Assembly: GCA_027623095.1 (NCBI GenBank)
Contig: JAQBVM010000029.1
Span: forward strand, 1-34,956
DNA: 34,956 nucleotides
Reading direction: 5' to 3'
Source of the DNA: Verrucomicrobiota bacterium
GTDB taxonomy: Bacteria > Verrucomicrobiota > Verrucomicrobiia > Limisphaerales > SIBE01
Positions 25,953 through 34,941 of the stretch are shown here, piece by piece. Under the pieces are notes generated by a model. That model searched no databases. It saw only the letters and a program-made list of their open reading frames with translations, and was not told where the DNA came from. Each line of letters begins with the position of its first letter. The stretch's first letter is position 1. The position numbers and the translations under genes are program-made.

Positions 25953-26894
25953 TCATTCGCGCCAAGTGCGCGGGGTTGGTTTTGCCCCCGCCGGACTGCC
26001 GGATTGCTTTTTGAGCAACCAGTCCAGCCCATCGAGATTGTCTTGGAGCCGGCCTTCCGCATCTTCGTCCGTGTGATTCAGAATTCCGATCGGTCCGTGC
26101 CAACCGCTTTTCTTGATAATGCCGAGCAACTCAGCATCGAGTTCGCCCTGGCCGAGCGGCAGAATCATTCTACCCACTTTGTCACCGCGTGGCGTCATCC
26201 CATTTAGGTTCAGCGCGATCAGATAGGGTTTCATCTTCTGGAGCAGCTTTGCGAAACGCTCAATGTGATCGTGCCCGTGGTGCTGGTTATAGACGATGCC
26301 CACATTGCGGACACCGTCTTTCCTGAGACGTTCGATGATTTCAATTTGGTTCTCCGGTTCACCGAACCACGCGCCGTGATTGTAGAGCCCAACCGTGCCG
26401 CCGATTTTCGCAGCGGCGTTCGCGATCGTTTTGATGCGCGCTGCCTCCGCCTCGACGCGCTCACGTTGCTCGTCTTGCGTCTTTGTTGATTCGCCACTTC
26501 CCATGACCCACAACTGGACATTCGCAAGATGGTGCCGTTCGAGAACGCCAAGGATGTTCTTTGCCTCCTCATTCAGCACGGTCGGAAACCACCACGCAAG
26601 CAATCGAACATTATGCCGCTTGAGAGCATCCATCTCCGCATCGAACGTCGGAATATGCTCAGAACGGTAATCATAAGCGAACTGGGTGAACCCAAGTTTC
26701 TCGAGCATTGCCGCGCGCTCCTCTGGCCCGCGTTTCATTCCGTCGAACGGCACGATGCACCACGCAACCAGATTGCTGCGGGCGAGCAAATGGTAAGCAC
26801 TTTCAGCATGTGTCCCCGCTGCGTGAGTCGTCCTTAATTGCAGAATCGCAGAGAAAGAAACCAGGACGAAATAGAGAACCACGGAGCGTTTCAT
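25953..26894 (-). CDS. Exported sugar phosphate isomerase/epimerase-like TIM barrel
   Basis: The frame opens at 27026; the ATG at 26894 (M-K-R-S-V-V-L-Y-F-V-L-V) puts a clear signal peptide first, giving 313 residues. The barrel belongs to the xylose-isomerase-like/AP-endonuclease-2 superfamily: L-G-F-T-Q-F-A-Y-D-Y, L-L-A-W-W-F-P, G-L-Y-N-H-G-A-W-F-G-E-P, G-I-V-Y-N-Q-H-H-G and I-A-L-N-L-N-G-M. Acidic and His residues at strand ends (E in G-E-P-E-N, H in Q-H-H-G-H-D) could hold a divalent metal. Exported members of this type are typical of Planctomycetes/Verrucomicrobia sugar loci. The PQQ propeller gene lies 43 bp upstream on the same strand, so the pair is probably one operon. Confidence 0.85.
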   Translation of the reverse strand: MKRSVVLYFVLVSFSAILQLRTTHAAGTHAESAYHLLARSNLVAWCIVPFDGMKRGPEERAAMLEKLGFTQFAYDYRSEHIPTFDAEMDALKRHNVRLLAWWFPTVLNEEAKNILGVLERHHLANVQLWVMGSGESTKTQDEQRERVEAEAARIKTIANAAAKIGGTVGLYNHGAWFGEPENQIEIIERLRKDGVRNVGIVYNQHHGHDHIERFAKLLQKMKPYLIALNLNGMTPRGDKVGRMILPLGQGELDAELLGIIKKSGWHGPIGILNHTDEDAEGRLQDNLDGLDWLLKKQSGSPAGAKPTPRTWRE

Positions 26895-26937
26895 AGGGAA
26901 ATTCGTGAATTGCTTTTTCTTTATTGAATATCCGTAT

Positions 26938-28194
26938 TTAGTTCGCACCGACACAAAACAGACTCTTCTCAGTTCGTATAAAAATCTGTCCCCGTGAAAG
27001 AGCCGGAGAGGCCTGCACGTTCTCATTCAGCGAATTCGTTGCTAGCACCTTAAACTCGGGGCTCGCATTGATAACGGTCGTTTCGCCGTCATCCGCGAGG
27101 AAATAAATGCGGCCCTCCGCAGAGAATGGCGATGCCGAAAAATTTCCACCCACACGCTCCTGCCAAACAAGTTCACCCGTTTCCGCCCTCAAGCACTCCG
27201 CGACACCGCCATCGGTAATCGCAAACAAATAGGGCTCCACCCAAATCATCGAAGGCACTTTGGGCATTCCCTTTCTCTGCTCCCACACCAGATTCGTCTC
27301 TTTAAGATCACCGCGCCCCCCAAGTTTGAATGCCTTGACGGACTCTTTGCCACCCCATCCACCCGCGGTGAAAACAAGACCACCGCCGATCAAGGTGGAC
27401 GGCACTTTGCCTTCGCCAATGACTTCGCTGCTCCAAATTCGCTCGCCCGTCCTCACGTCGAAACCCTGCACGACATCGCCCGCCTCACTAATCACCTGCG
27501 CTCCGCCCTCTTGTTCCCAAATGACTGGTGCACCGTGCGAGATCCGAGACAATCCGCGCTTTCCTCTCCATCGTTCGCGACCCGTTTTTGCATCTAGCGC
27601 GAGCACGAACGATTGATCCCATGGCTTTTGCCAGCCGAGCTTTTTGTCTTCACCATCACTGCTTCCATCGCGAGCCATGATCAGAAGGCCTTCGTGCAAA
27701 ATCGGGGAAGATCCCAAGCCGTGCTGACCATAAAACGGATAATCCCGATTCGCCCAAACGATATCGCCTGCGAAGTTGAGAGCTACGAAACTGCCATCAC
27801 CGAAACAGGCATAGACCCGTTCCCCATCCGTCGCCGGAGTCGGGGTAGCGTAGCTATTGCGGGTCTCCTTGCGACGCGGAACTTGCCGAAAAACTTCACG
27901 GTCCCACAGAATTTCTCCCGTTTTCCGATCAAGCGAAAGCACATGGCATGACTCACCGTTTTGGGTCGCAGTCGTCATAAACACGTGATCGCCCCAGACA
28001 ATCGGTGATGACCAGCCTGCTCCCGGAATGGCTGTCTTCCAAGCGATGTTCTCGGTGACACCCCATTGAACAGGCACCCCCAACTCGGAAGAATGCCCCT
28101 GTGCGTCGGGGCCGCGGAACTGGGGCCAATTCTCCGCGCAGACAGATACAATTATGAATGGAATTGCAATGAGAGTGCCGCAAACATTTTTCAT
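26938..28194 (-). CDS. Exported PQQ-like beta-propeller protein (BamB/quinoprotein type)
   Basis: The frame opens at 28224; the ATG at 28194 (M-K-N-V-C-G-T-L-I-A-I-P) places a signal peptide at the N-terminus, giving 418 residues. The mature start N-W-P-Q-F-R-G-P-D-A-Q-G is the hallmark of the Verrucomicrobia/Planctomycetes PQQ-repeat family. Further blades show G-W-S-S-P-I-V-W-G-D-H-V-F, S-L-D-R-K-T-G-E-I-L-W, A-L-D-A-K-T-G-R-E-R-W and R-A-E-T-G-E-L-V-W. PQQ is not necessarily bound; many such propellers are structural or sugar-binding. It is the first gene of the pair with the TIM-barrel protein (43 bp apart). Confidence 0.9.
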   Translation of the reverse strand: MKNVCGTLIAIPFIIVSVCAENWPQFRGPDAQGHSSELGVPVQWGVTENIAWKTAIPGAGWSSPIVWGDHVFMTTATQNGESCHVLSLDRKTGEILWDREVFRQVPRRKETRNSYATPTPATDGERVYACFGDGSFVALNFAGDIVWANRDYPFYGQHGLGSSPILHEGLLIMARDGSSDGEDKKLGWQKPWDQSFVLALDAKTGRERWRGKRGLSRISHGAPVIWEQEGGAQVISEAGDVVQGFDVRTGERIWSSEVIGEGKVPSTLIGGGLVFTAGGWGGKESVKAFKLGGRGDLKETNLVWEQRKGMPKVPSMIWVEPYLFAITDGGVAECLRAETGELVWQERVGGNFSASPFSAEGRIYFLADDGETTVINASPEFKVLATNSLNENVQASPALSRGQIFIRTEKSLFCVGAN

Positions 28195-28468
28195 TCTTCG
28201 ATTTCGGTTCGTGTCGAGGTCCATAGGATCGTCACTGCTTCTTCAATCTGCAACTATCGAACTTCCGGTGCCGGAGTGGAGGGAGCGCGAAAACGCCCGG
28301 ACTTCCGCACTAGCCGTTGAGTTTCCTGAATTGCCCAGACTATGCGGACTACTGGGATTTCGGACAAGAAAAATGAACCGAGCTAAAAACGATCGAGCCA
28401 TTGCACTTCCGTAGGTGGACATCACGCAGGAACGAAGGCCAAAAGTATGCGCAACCAAACGAACGCGA

Positions 28469-29095
28469 TTACTCGATGAGGCACTGCTTGGCCAAACGAA
28501 TAAAGCCGGCCATTTTCTTCGCATCTTTCTTTCCTGGCGCGGCTTCGACACCGCTTGAGACATCCAGCGCGAAGGGTTTCACGTCCTGAACGGCTCGAAC
28601 CACATTTTCCGGAGTCAATCCGCCTGCGAGAATAATCGGATTGCCGAGCGTTTTTGCCTTTTTTGCGAGCTCCCAATTAAAGGTCGCCCCCGTCCCTCCA
28701 AGCTGGCCGGGAACAAAAGCGTCCAGCAACCATGCACTTTCCGGGTATTTGCCTAACTGTGCCAAAGATGCCTCATCTTTCACGCGGAACGCTTTGATGT
28801 ATTTCAGTTCAAAGCTGGAGCAGAATTCCGGCGCCTCGTCGCCGTGAAACTGGAGTGTGTCGATGCCGGACTGAGAGATGGTTTCGCGCACGAGACTGGC
28901 GGTCGCATTAACAAACACTCCAACCCGCGCCACGAGGGGCGGCAATTCTCGAATAATCGCCGCCGCCGCCGCCACGGTGACGTGACGCGAACTTTTCTCA
29001 TAAAACATGAATCCCAGTGCGTCTGCCCCCGCATCGATCGCGGCGAACGCGTCGCTTATGTTTGTGATTCCGCAGATCTTTACACGAACACTCAT
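28469..29095 (-). CDS. trpF: Phosphoribosylanthranilate isomerase
   Basis: 208 residues, the usual length. It converts N-(5'-phosphoribosyl)anthranilate to CdRP in tryptophan synthesis, in the cytoplasm. Landmarks are V-K-I-C-G-I-T-N with catalytic Cys, G-A-D-A-L-G-F-M-F, L-Q-F-H-G-D-E, the catalytic Asp in L-L-D-A-F, and the phosphate-binding L-A-G-G-L and D-V-S-S-G-V-E. Its ATG overlaps the rsgA stop by 4 bp (ATGA), so the two are translated as a coupled pair. No other trp gene lies in the window. The downstream 28225-28468 gap holds nothing I recognise. Confidence 0.97.
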   Translation of the reverse strand: MSVRVKICGITNISDAFAAIDAGADALGFMFYEKSSRHVTVAAAAAIIRELPPLVARVGVFVNATASLVRETISQSGIDTLQFHGDEAPEFCSSFELKYIKAFRVKDEASLAQLGKYPESAWLLDAFVPGQLGGTGATFNWELAKKAKTLGNPIILAGGLTPENVVRAVQDVKPFALDVSSGVEAAPGKKDAKKMAGFIRLAKQCLIE

Positions 29096-30159
29096 CGCTT
29101 GGCCTTGGAGGGTTTCCTCGACGCTTTGACCGCTGAGTTCCAGCGCTTGCGTTGTTCGGGTTGTGGACGTTTGTCATACTTCCGTCCGAAATGCTCGAGC
29201 TCCCTCTTTAGTTTTCTGTGGCTCTCCAACCGAGCACTGTCCAGGGTGCCTAACTCGACGGCTTGGCGGACCGCGCATCCGGGTTCCTTGTCATGCCGGC
29301 AGTCTGTAAACCGGCAACCGGTGGCAGTCTGTTCAATATCCTCAAATGCCTCACTGATGCCGTCGCCTCCCTCCCACAGCCGCAGTTCGCGCAAGCCGGG
29401 CGTGTCGATTATCAAGCCGCCGTTCGGAAGCGCAATCAATTCCCGATGCGTCGTGGTGTGCTTGCCCTTCTGATCCCTCTCCCGAACCGGCTGAACCCGC
29501 AACAACGTGTTGCCGCAAAGACAATTGATGAGAGTGGATTTTCCGACGCCCGAAGGCCCCAGCAATGCGGCCGTTCGCCCAACCCGAAAATAGGCGATGA
29601 ACTGCTCCAGACCGAGGCCGCTGACAGAACTCACCGCAAGAACCGGAGCTCCGGAACCAACCGATTTGAGTTCTTCGATGTTACCGTCCAGATCATTGCA
29701 AACATCGGCTTTGGTCAGGAGCAACACGGGATTTGCGCCGCTCTCCCATGCAAGAGTCAAAAAACGCTCGATTCGCCTGGGATTCAGGCTGGCGTCGGGC
29801 GCTGTGACTATGAATAGATCGTCAATGTTCGCCGCGATCACCTGCTCTCCCCCATGCTTTCCCGCGGCTGTTCGTGAGAATTTGGTCCGGCGTGGAAGAA
29901 TTGAGTGAATGACTGCCTTGGCTGGCCCGGGAAAGGTTTCAATCGCGACCCAATCGCCCACCGCTGGAAAATCGCTCGTGCACACCTTCTGATGAATGAA
30001 ATTGCCAGAGACCTCGGCCGCCGATTCCCCATCCGCCGAACATACACGAAAACCGCCGCGGTGCTGCATTGTCACGCGGGCGGCGCGCAAACCTGCTGCC
30101 GCGAAGCGTTGAAAACACTCCTCAAAATGTCGATTCCATCCGAGATGCTCCAATTCCAT
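29092..30159 (-). CDS. rsgA: Ribosome small-subunit-dependent GTPase A
   Basis: The frame opens at 30195. I start at the ATG at 30159 (M-E-L-E-H-L-G-W), giving 355 residues. It is a circularly permuted GTPase that checks 30S maturation and releases RbfA. In long-frame numbering: an OB-fold (about 35-110), then G4 L-L-T-K-A-D (159-164), G1 G-P-S-G-V-G-K-S (213-220), G3 D-T-P-G (264-267) and the zinc knuckle C294-x4-C299-x-H301-x5-C307. The C-terminal tail is Lys/Arg-rich. It leads the pair with trpF and is divergent from the solute-binding/vWA operon. Confidence 0.96.
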   Translation of the reverse strand: MELEHLGWNRHFEECFQRFAAAGLRAARVTMQHRGGFRVCSADGESAAEVSGNFIHQKVCTSDFPAVGDWVAIETFPGPAKAVIHSILPRRTKFSRTAAGKHGGEQVIAANIDDLFIVTAPDASLNPRRIERFLTLAWESGANPVLLLTKADVCNDLDGNIEELKSVGSGAPVLAVSSVSGLGLEQFIAYFRVGRTAALLGPSGVGKSTLINCLCGNTLLRVQPVRERDQKGKHTTTHRELIALPNGGLIIDTPGLRELRLWEGGDGISEAFEDIEQTATGCRFTDCRHDKEPGCAVRQAVELGTLDSARLESHRKLKRELEHFGRKYDKRPQPEQRKRWNSAVKASRKPSKAKR

Positions 30160-30270
30160 TCGGTCCCACAATACCCGGTTGAAAACGGATTCCAATCACT
30201 GAAAACGCCCCTGTCTTTTGATTGATCATTTGACGGAAAAAACCAATATGGTTCTCGAATCTTGGCAATC

Positions 30271-30290
30271 TAAACTGCAACGGCAGTTTA
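30271..30290. promoter_or_regulatory. Perfect palindrome upstream of the SBP-vWA operon
   Basis: TAAACTGC-AACG-GCAGTTTA: 8-bp perfect arms and a 4-base loop. It sits in the 234-bp spacer between rsgA and the solute-binding operon, 104 bp before the chosen start at 30394. The right arm overlaps TTTACA (a -35-like hexamer), with the TACTCA region 17 bp further on. It is a plausible operator for a dimeric repressor; there is no T-run, so it is not a terminator. Confidence 0.45.
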
Positions 30291-30393
30291 CAATCCAACT
30301 ATGAAACTGTACTCACACAATCGACAGGCATAGCATATAGTGCCCGCTGTGAATCAGAACCGCTCAAAAAACGCTTATCAAAAGGACCCACCG

Positions 30394-32241
30394 ATGAACC
30401 TCGTCACGCATTCCGTACGGACCGGCATTCGCGCCCTGCTGGCAGTCACCGCCTGCTGCACAGTTTTGGCCCAGGAGCAGCGATTTAGCGAACTTGTTGG
30501 CGCCGGTGCGGTGGGTCCGGTGACCCAGACCTCGCCGCTGACTGTTCCGTTCATCACGTGGGGTGGAGACATGGCCACGTTCTACGCGAACGGCGGCCTG
30601 ACAACCCAAGCAGGCACGCTTTTTCAGAAACAGGGCCTCAACTTGCGCCTTGTTCCCGGCGACAATTTCGTGCAGCAGGTTCGCGATTATCGAGCTGGAA
30701 AAACACCGTTCCTTCGCGGCACTTACCGCATGATGGGACTGGCTTCCGAAGTAATCGGATCCGATCCTCGAACCAAAGGTGTTGTGATCCTGCAAATGAC
30801 GTGGTCGGCGGGGGATCACCTCGTCGCCCGGCAAGAGATAAAGACCATGAGCGACCTGCGCGGCAAAACAATCGCGCTTCAACAGGGAGGCCCCCATGTG
30901 GGAATGCTGGATGACGTGTTGAAATCGGCTCAATTGACCTGGGACAACATCAAGGTTGTTTGGGCGAAAGATCTCACCGGCACCGCCGATTCTCCCGCTG
31001 AACTCCTTCGTTCCCGGTCGGACATTGACGCGGCTTTCGCGATTACTCCGGATATGATCGGATTGACGGGAGGAAAAGGGAACAGCGGCACGGGAGCGGA
31101 AGGAACTGTCAAAGGTGCCCGGGTTCTCGTCTCCACAGCCGAACTGTCCCGTTCCATTGCGGATGTGTATGTCTGTCGGAAGGATTTCTATGACGCAAAC
31201 AAGGAGCTGGTCACCAAATTTGCCGCCACCTATCTAAAGGCGTGCGAGGAAATCATTGATCTCAAGAAGCAATATGAGTCCTCAAATTCACCCGTTTATA
31301 AGAACCTTCTCCAACTCACTCAGGACATTTACGGTAAGACCACGATTCCCACGCTGGAGGACTCTCACGGATTGCTGTCGGATTGCACGTTCGTCGGTTA
31401 CCCAGGAAACGTCGCGTTCTTCACAGAGAAGGGAAATTTGAGCGGATTTGAAGCGTTCCAGAAAGTCGCGCTCGATCTGGCGGTGGGCCGCGGTTACGCC
31501 AAAGAGCGGATGGCGCTGTTTCCATCCGGCCTTGATTACAAGTCGCCGCTCTTCCTGTCCTATCTGACCAAAACCGATCTGCAGCGCCAGGAACGTTTTC
31601 GTGCGGAAGCGGTCCGAAACGAGATTGAGTCACTCACCTCAGGCGGCATTTTGGACGATAAGACCATCCTATCGTTTACGATCAACTTCGATCCGAATCA
31701 GACAGAGTTCAGTCCCGAGCAGTATGGCGCGGAGTTTCAGCGCGTCGTCGAAACCGCGCAGAAATTCGGCAATGCTGTGATCGCGATTCGGGGCCACGCG
31801 GACCCCACAAAGACCCTTTATGATTTGGTGCGAGCGGGAATGCAGAAGGCGGTGTTAAAACAGTCTGGAACACGCGGAAACTATTCCTACTCCCTGAATG
31901 GGCGCCCTCTCGATCTGGACCAAACCGACGAGCTTGTTAAGTTGATCGACGGAGGCGCGTTTGATGGAGTTACCGAATTTCGACCACGAGAGACGATGCA
32001 GGCGGCATTAAACCTTTCACGCAACCGAGCCGAGTCGGTTTTGGGTTCGGTCGCGGCCTATGCCAAAGGAAAAGGGTTGACCATTGACCCGAGCCAAATC
32101 CAGCCGGTGGGCGTTGGGATTCGGGAACCGTTCATCGCCAAACCGGCGAACATGGATGAGGCTATGAAGAACATGCGCGTTGAATTCCGCGTGCTCCGCG
32201 TGACCGCCGAGGCGGCGAACCCTTCTGATTTCGACTTTTAA
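30394..32241 (+). CDS. NMT1/TauA-like solute-binding protein fused to OmpA-type domain
   Basis: The frame opens at 30340; the ATG at 30394 follows an AAAGGA site and begins a signal peptide (I-R-A-L-L-A-V-T-A-C-C-T-V-L-A-Q), giving 615 residues. The binding-protein domain (about 50-400) has the NMT1/SsuA pattern: early V-P-F-I-T-W-G-G-D-M-A, M-S-D-L-R-G-K-T-I-A-L-Q-Q-G-G-P-H and A-F-A-I-T-P-D-M. The C-terminal OmpA-like domain (about 425-603) shows I-N-F-D-P-N-Q-T-E-F, A-I-R-G-H-A-D-P and N-L-S-R-N-R-A-E-S-V, split by an insertion of about 60 residues. Such domains hold peptidoglycan, so the protein should be cell-wall bound. It is the first gene of a three-gene operon without transporter parts. 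Confidence 0.88.
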   Translation: MNLVTHSVRTGIRALLAVTACCTVLAQEQRFSELVGAGAVGPVTQTSPLTVPFITWGGDMATFYANGGLTTQAGTLFQKQGLNLRLVPGDNFVQQVRDYRAGKTPFLRGTYRMMGLASEVIGSDPRTKGVVILQMTWSAGDHLVARQEIKTMSDLRGKTIALQQGGPHVGMLDDVLKSAQLTWDNIKVVWAKDLTGTADSPAELLRSRSDIDAAFAITPDMIGLTGGKGNSGTGAEGTVKGARVLVSTAELSRSIADVYVCRKDFYDANKELVTKFAATYLKACEEIIDLKKQYESSNSPVYKNLLQLTQDIYGKTTIPTLEDSHGLLSDCTFVGYPGNVAFFTEKGNLSGFEAFQKVALDLAVGRGYAKERMALFPSGLDYKSPLFLSYLTKTDLQRQERFRAEAVRNEIESLTSGGILDDKTILSFTINFDPNQTEFSPEQYGAEFQRVVETAQKFGNAVIAIRGHADPTKTLYDLVRAGMQKAVLKQSGTRGNYSYSLNGRPLDLDQTDELVKLIDGGAFDGVTEFRPRETMQAALNLSRNRAESVLGSVAAYAKGKGLTIDPSQIQPVGVGIREPFIAKPANMDEAMKNMRVEFRVLRVTAEAANPSDFDF

Positions 32242-32254
32242 CCCGCATTTCAGA

Positions 32255-33196
32255 ATGAAAACTCAATCTCTGAAAATCACCGGTTTGCTGGTCTCGCTCA
32301 CGCTGGGACTTGTTGTGCGGCCGGCGCATTCCCAAGAACATCACGACAACGTTGTCATTGTTCTCGACGCATCGGGTTCGATGCGCGAACGCATGACCGG
32401 AACCGACACATCAAAAATGGAGGCGGCCAAAGCGGCGTTGAAAGAGGTTCTCCGGCGAGTACCGGAATCCACGCATATCGGCCTACTTCAATTCAGCTCG
32501 AAGGACATCCGTGAGAATTGGCTCTATCCGCTGGGACCGCGCAACGAGGAAGAGCTTCTTAAGGCGATTGAAAGGCCGCAACCGGGAGAGGGCACACCGC
32601 TCGGCGCTTACATCAAAATAGGCGCGGACCGATTGCTTGAGGAACGAGCCGCGCAATTTGGATACGGAACATACCGCCTCCTCATCGTAACGGATGGCGA
32701 AGCCAGCGACCGAAAGCTTGTTGACCGCTATACGCCGGACGTCGTATCGCGCGGATTAATCGTTGATGTGATCGGCGTCGATATGAAGCAGGACCATACA
32801 CTGGCCAAGCAAGCGCATTCCTATCGCCGCGCCAACGATCCGGAATCGTTGAAAACCGCCGTTGCGGCCGTATTCGCGGAGGTAGCAAAAAGTGGGACCG
32901 ATTCGGTCGGCGAAGACGCGTTCGAAACCATCGCCGGACTTCCAAATGAAATCGCGGCAGTCGCACTTCAGACACTGTCCACTTCAGGAAACCATCTGAT
33001 CGGGAGCCGCCCGTTTGCCGAAGTTGGCTCCAAACCTGAAGCGCAGCCCGCCGTTGCGAAACGCAACATTCCAGTTCCATCTTCGCCCCCCCTTTCCCAG
33101 GGCAAACCTCGAAACTGGACGACGATCATCGTGATCGTCATCGGCGGATTGGTAGCTCTGAGCATCTTGAAAGGTATCTTTAGGGGAGGGCGCTAA
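32255..33196 (+). CDS. Exported von Willebrand A protein with C-terminal membrane anchor
   Basis: 313 residues. A signal peptide (L-L-V-S-L-T-L-G-L-V-V-R-P-A-H-S-Q) is followed by the vWA domain (about 31-215) with a complete MIDAS: D38-A-S-G-S in V-I-V-L-D-A-S-G-S-M, Thr in G-E-G-T-P-L-G (about 112-118) and Asp in I-V-T-D-G-E-A-S-D (about 145-153). After a Pro-rich stretch comes a single TM helix (about 287-309) and a basic tip. The metal-coordinating domain would therefore face the periplasm. It starts 13 bp after the first binding protein, and its stop overlaps the next start (TAATG). vWA domains usually bring partners together, here probably the two OmpA fusions. Confidence 0.9.
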   Translation: MKTQSLKITGLLVSLTLGLVVRPAHSQEHHDNVVIVLDASGSMRERMTGTDTSKMEAAKAALKEVLRRVPESTHIGLLQFSSKDIRENWLYPLGPRNEEELLKAIERPQPGEGTPLGAYIKIGADRLLEERAAQFGYGTYRLLIVTDGEASDRKLVDRYTPDVVSRGLIVDVIGVDMKQDHTLAKQAHSYRRANDPESLKTAVAAVFAEVAKSGTDSVGEDAFETIAGLPNEIAAVALQTLSTSGNHLIGSRPFAEVGSKPEAQPAVAKRNIPVPSSPPLSQGKPRNWTTIIVIVIGGLVALSILKGIFRGGR

Positions 33197-34776
33197 TGAG
33201 TGACCGTCGCGCCAAAGGGTTGTTGCTGGCTGCCGTGCTCTGGTGCGTCATCCTCGCGGTCCTCGGCGCCTCCTACAGATTCCTGGTACACCCATACCTA
33301 CAGGCGAAACTCCGGGGAACCACAGGCTCTGACAGTTTATACAAAGACGAAATCGCGATCGCGGCCGATTCGTTCTCAGGCTACGCGGTACTGCGCTCCG
33401 AACAGATGCGCGAGGAGCTGAAAGCGAAACATATTAAGCTGACGATTTCCGATGACAAAGCGGACTATCCAGCCCGGCTCAAAGCGCTCCGAGAGGGCAA
33501 AACGCAGATGGCGGTATTCACAATCGATTCTCTGATCACGGCTGGCGCCGCCGCCGGCGATTTTCCAGGCTCGATTGTCCTGATCATTGACGAGACCAAA
33601 GGGGGCGACGCCATCGTTGCCCGCAAGGACACCGTCAAGAGCCTCCAAGACCTGAACGACTCGAACGCGCAAATCGTGCTCACGCCCGGTTCGCCAAGCG
33701 AATTCCTTGCGCGGGTCGTTGTCGCTCATTTCAATTTGCCTAAGCTGCCCCAAAAGTGGTGGCTCGAAGCCGATGGCGCGCGCGCGGTTTACGATGCTTT
33801 TCGGAACGCGAAACAGGGAGAACGAAAGGCGTTCGTATTGTGGGAACCCTACGTGTCCAAGGCACTCGAACAAGACACGGCCCACGTCTTGATCGATAGT
33901 TCGAAGCTCAAGGGATATGTCGTGGATGTCTTGGTCGCGCAACGCCAGTTTCTCAGGGACCGTCCCGACCTGGTCCGAACTGTTCTCGAAGCCTATCTTC
34001 GCGCGGCCTACGAGTACAATCAAAAAGCCGAAGGGTTCACCGGCTTGATTCGTGAGGACGCATCCAAGACCGGAATCGAGAAGCTCAACGAAAACCAGGC
34101 GCAGAAAGTCGTCGCGGGCATCCGATGGAAGAACACGCTCGAGAACTATGCCCATTTCGGATTGGTGCCAGCCACAGCTCGAGGCGGCGCCGGCCACCTC
34201 GAAGACATGATCCAAAACATCATGGACGTACTGTTAAAAACAGGCTCTCTGAGTTCAGACCCTCTCCCGGGACAACATCACACGCTCTTTTACAGGCAAG
34301 TGCTGGAGGAGATTCAATTGGACAACTTTCATCCAGGAAGCGGCCTCAACGTCATCACCAATCTTGGCCCGGGAAGCAATGATCTCGAACCGATCCGCGC
34401 TGAGGCCGAAGCGTCGTCCCTATCGGACGAACGATGGTCCCGGTTGCAGCCGGTCGGCGAACTAAAGACTCCGCCAATCATTTTCGTCCGCGGGTCCGCA
34501 AAGATCAGCGTTCAAAGCGAGCGCGATCTGGACGTGCTGGCAAAGCGGCTCAATTCGTTCCCTCAATATTATTTGCGCGTGATCGGTCACACGCGGGCCG
34601 AAGGTGATCCGGATGCCAACCGGCTGCTAGCCGAACAAAGGGCGCTTGCCGCCGCGGATTTGCTGCTGGCGCACGGGTTGAGCCGGGCGCGAATTCACAC
34701 GGAAGCGGCGCCGACGACGGTGGAATCTGGTGAAGCCCAATCGGTGGCTTTTGTCGTGGGTCAGCTTCCGTATTAA
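33196..34776 (+). CDS. Membrane-anchored NMT1-like solute-binding protein fused to OmpA-type domain
   Basis: 526 residues. It begins with an uncleaved-looking TM anchor (about 8-30, L-L-L-A-A-V-L-W-C-V-I-L-A-V-L-G). The binding-protein domain (about 50-330) has A-V-F-T-I-D-S-L, L-Q-D-L-N-D and L-W-E-P-Y-V-S-K, typical of nitrate/sulfonate/taurine-type binding proteins. The OmpA-like domain (about 425-526) shows I-F-V-R-G-S-A, R-V-I-G-H-T-R-A-E-G-D-P-D-A-N and Q-R-A-L-A-A-A-D-L-L. It is clearly a distant paralogue of the first gene of the operon, but shorter and membrane-anchored. Start and stop of the vWA gene overlap by one base. The 180 bp after it hold no gene. Confidence 0.88.
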   Translation: MSDRRAKGLLLAAVLWCVILAVLGASYRFLVHPYLQAKLRGTTGSDSLYKDEIAIAADSFSGYAVLRSEQMREELKAKHIKLTISDDKADYPARLKALREGKTQMAVFTIDSLITAGAAAGDFPGSIVLIIDETKGGDAIVARKDTVKSLQDLNDSNAQIVLTPGSPSEFLARVVVAHFNLPKLPQKWWLEADGARAVYDAFRNAKQGERKAFVLWEPYVSKALEQDTAHVLIDSSKLKGYVVDVLVAQRQFLRDRPDLVRTVLEAYLRAAYEYNQKAEGFTGLIREDASKTGIEKLNENQAQKVVAGIRWKNTLENYAHFGLVPATARGGAGHLEDMIQNIMDVLLKTGSLSSDPLPGQHHTLFYRQVLEEIQLDNFHPGSGLNVITNLGPGSNDLEPIRAEAEASSLSDERWSRLQPVGELKTPPIIFVRGSAKISVQSERDLDVLAKRLNSFPQYYLRVIGHTRAEGDPDANRLLAEQRALAAADLLLAHGLSRARIHTEAAPTTVESGEAQSVAFVVGQLPY

Positions 34777-34924
34777 TTCACCACCACGCTCAGGAGAGAA
34801 CGAATCGCGCCCAAAGAGAATCGAAACGAACGTATGGATTGTTCTTACTCAGCCGCAACCCCGAGCCTGTTATTTTGTTCCATGCCTATCCGGAATATTG
34901 GCATTCGCGTGGATCAGACGCGCT

Positions 34925-34941
34925 GCGGGTCACAGACCCGC
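34925..34941. repeat. GC-rich palindrome at window end
   Basis: GCGGGTC-ACA-GACCCGC, perfect 7-bp arms, followed by CGCTCCGGAACGCGGG at the window edge. It looks like the start of a longer dispersed repeat that continues outside the window. The gap 34777-34924 shows nothing else. Confidence 0.5.
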
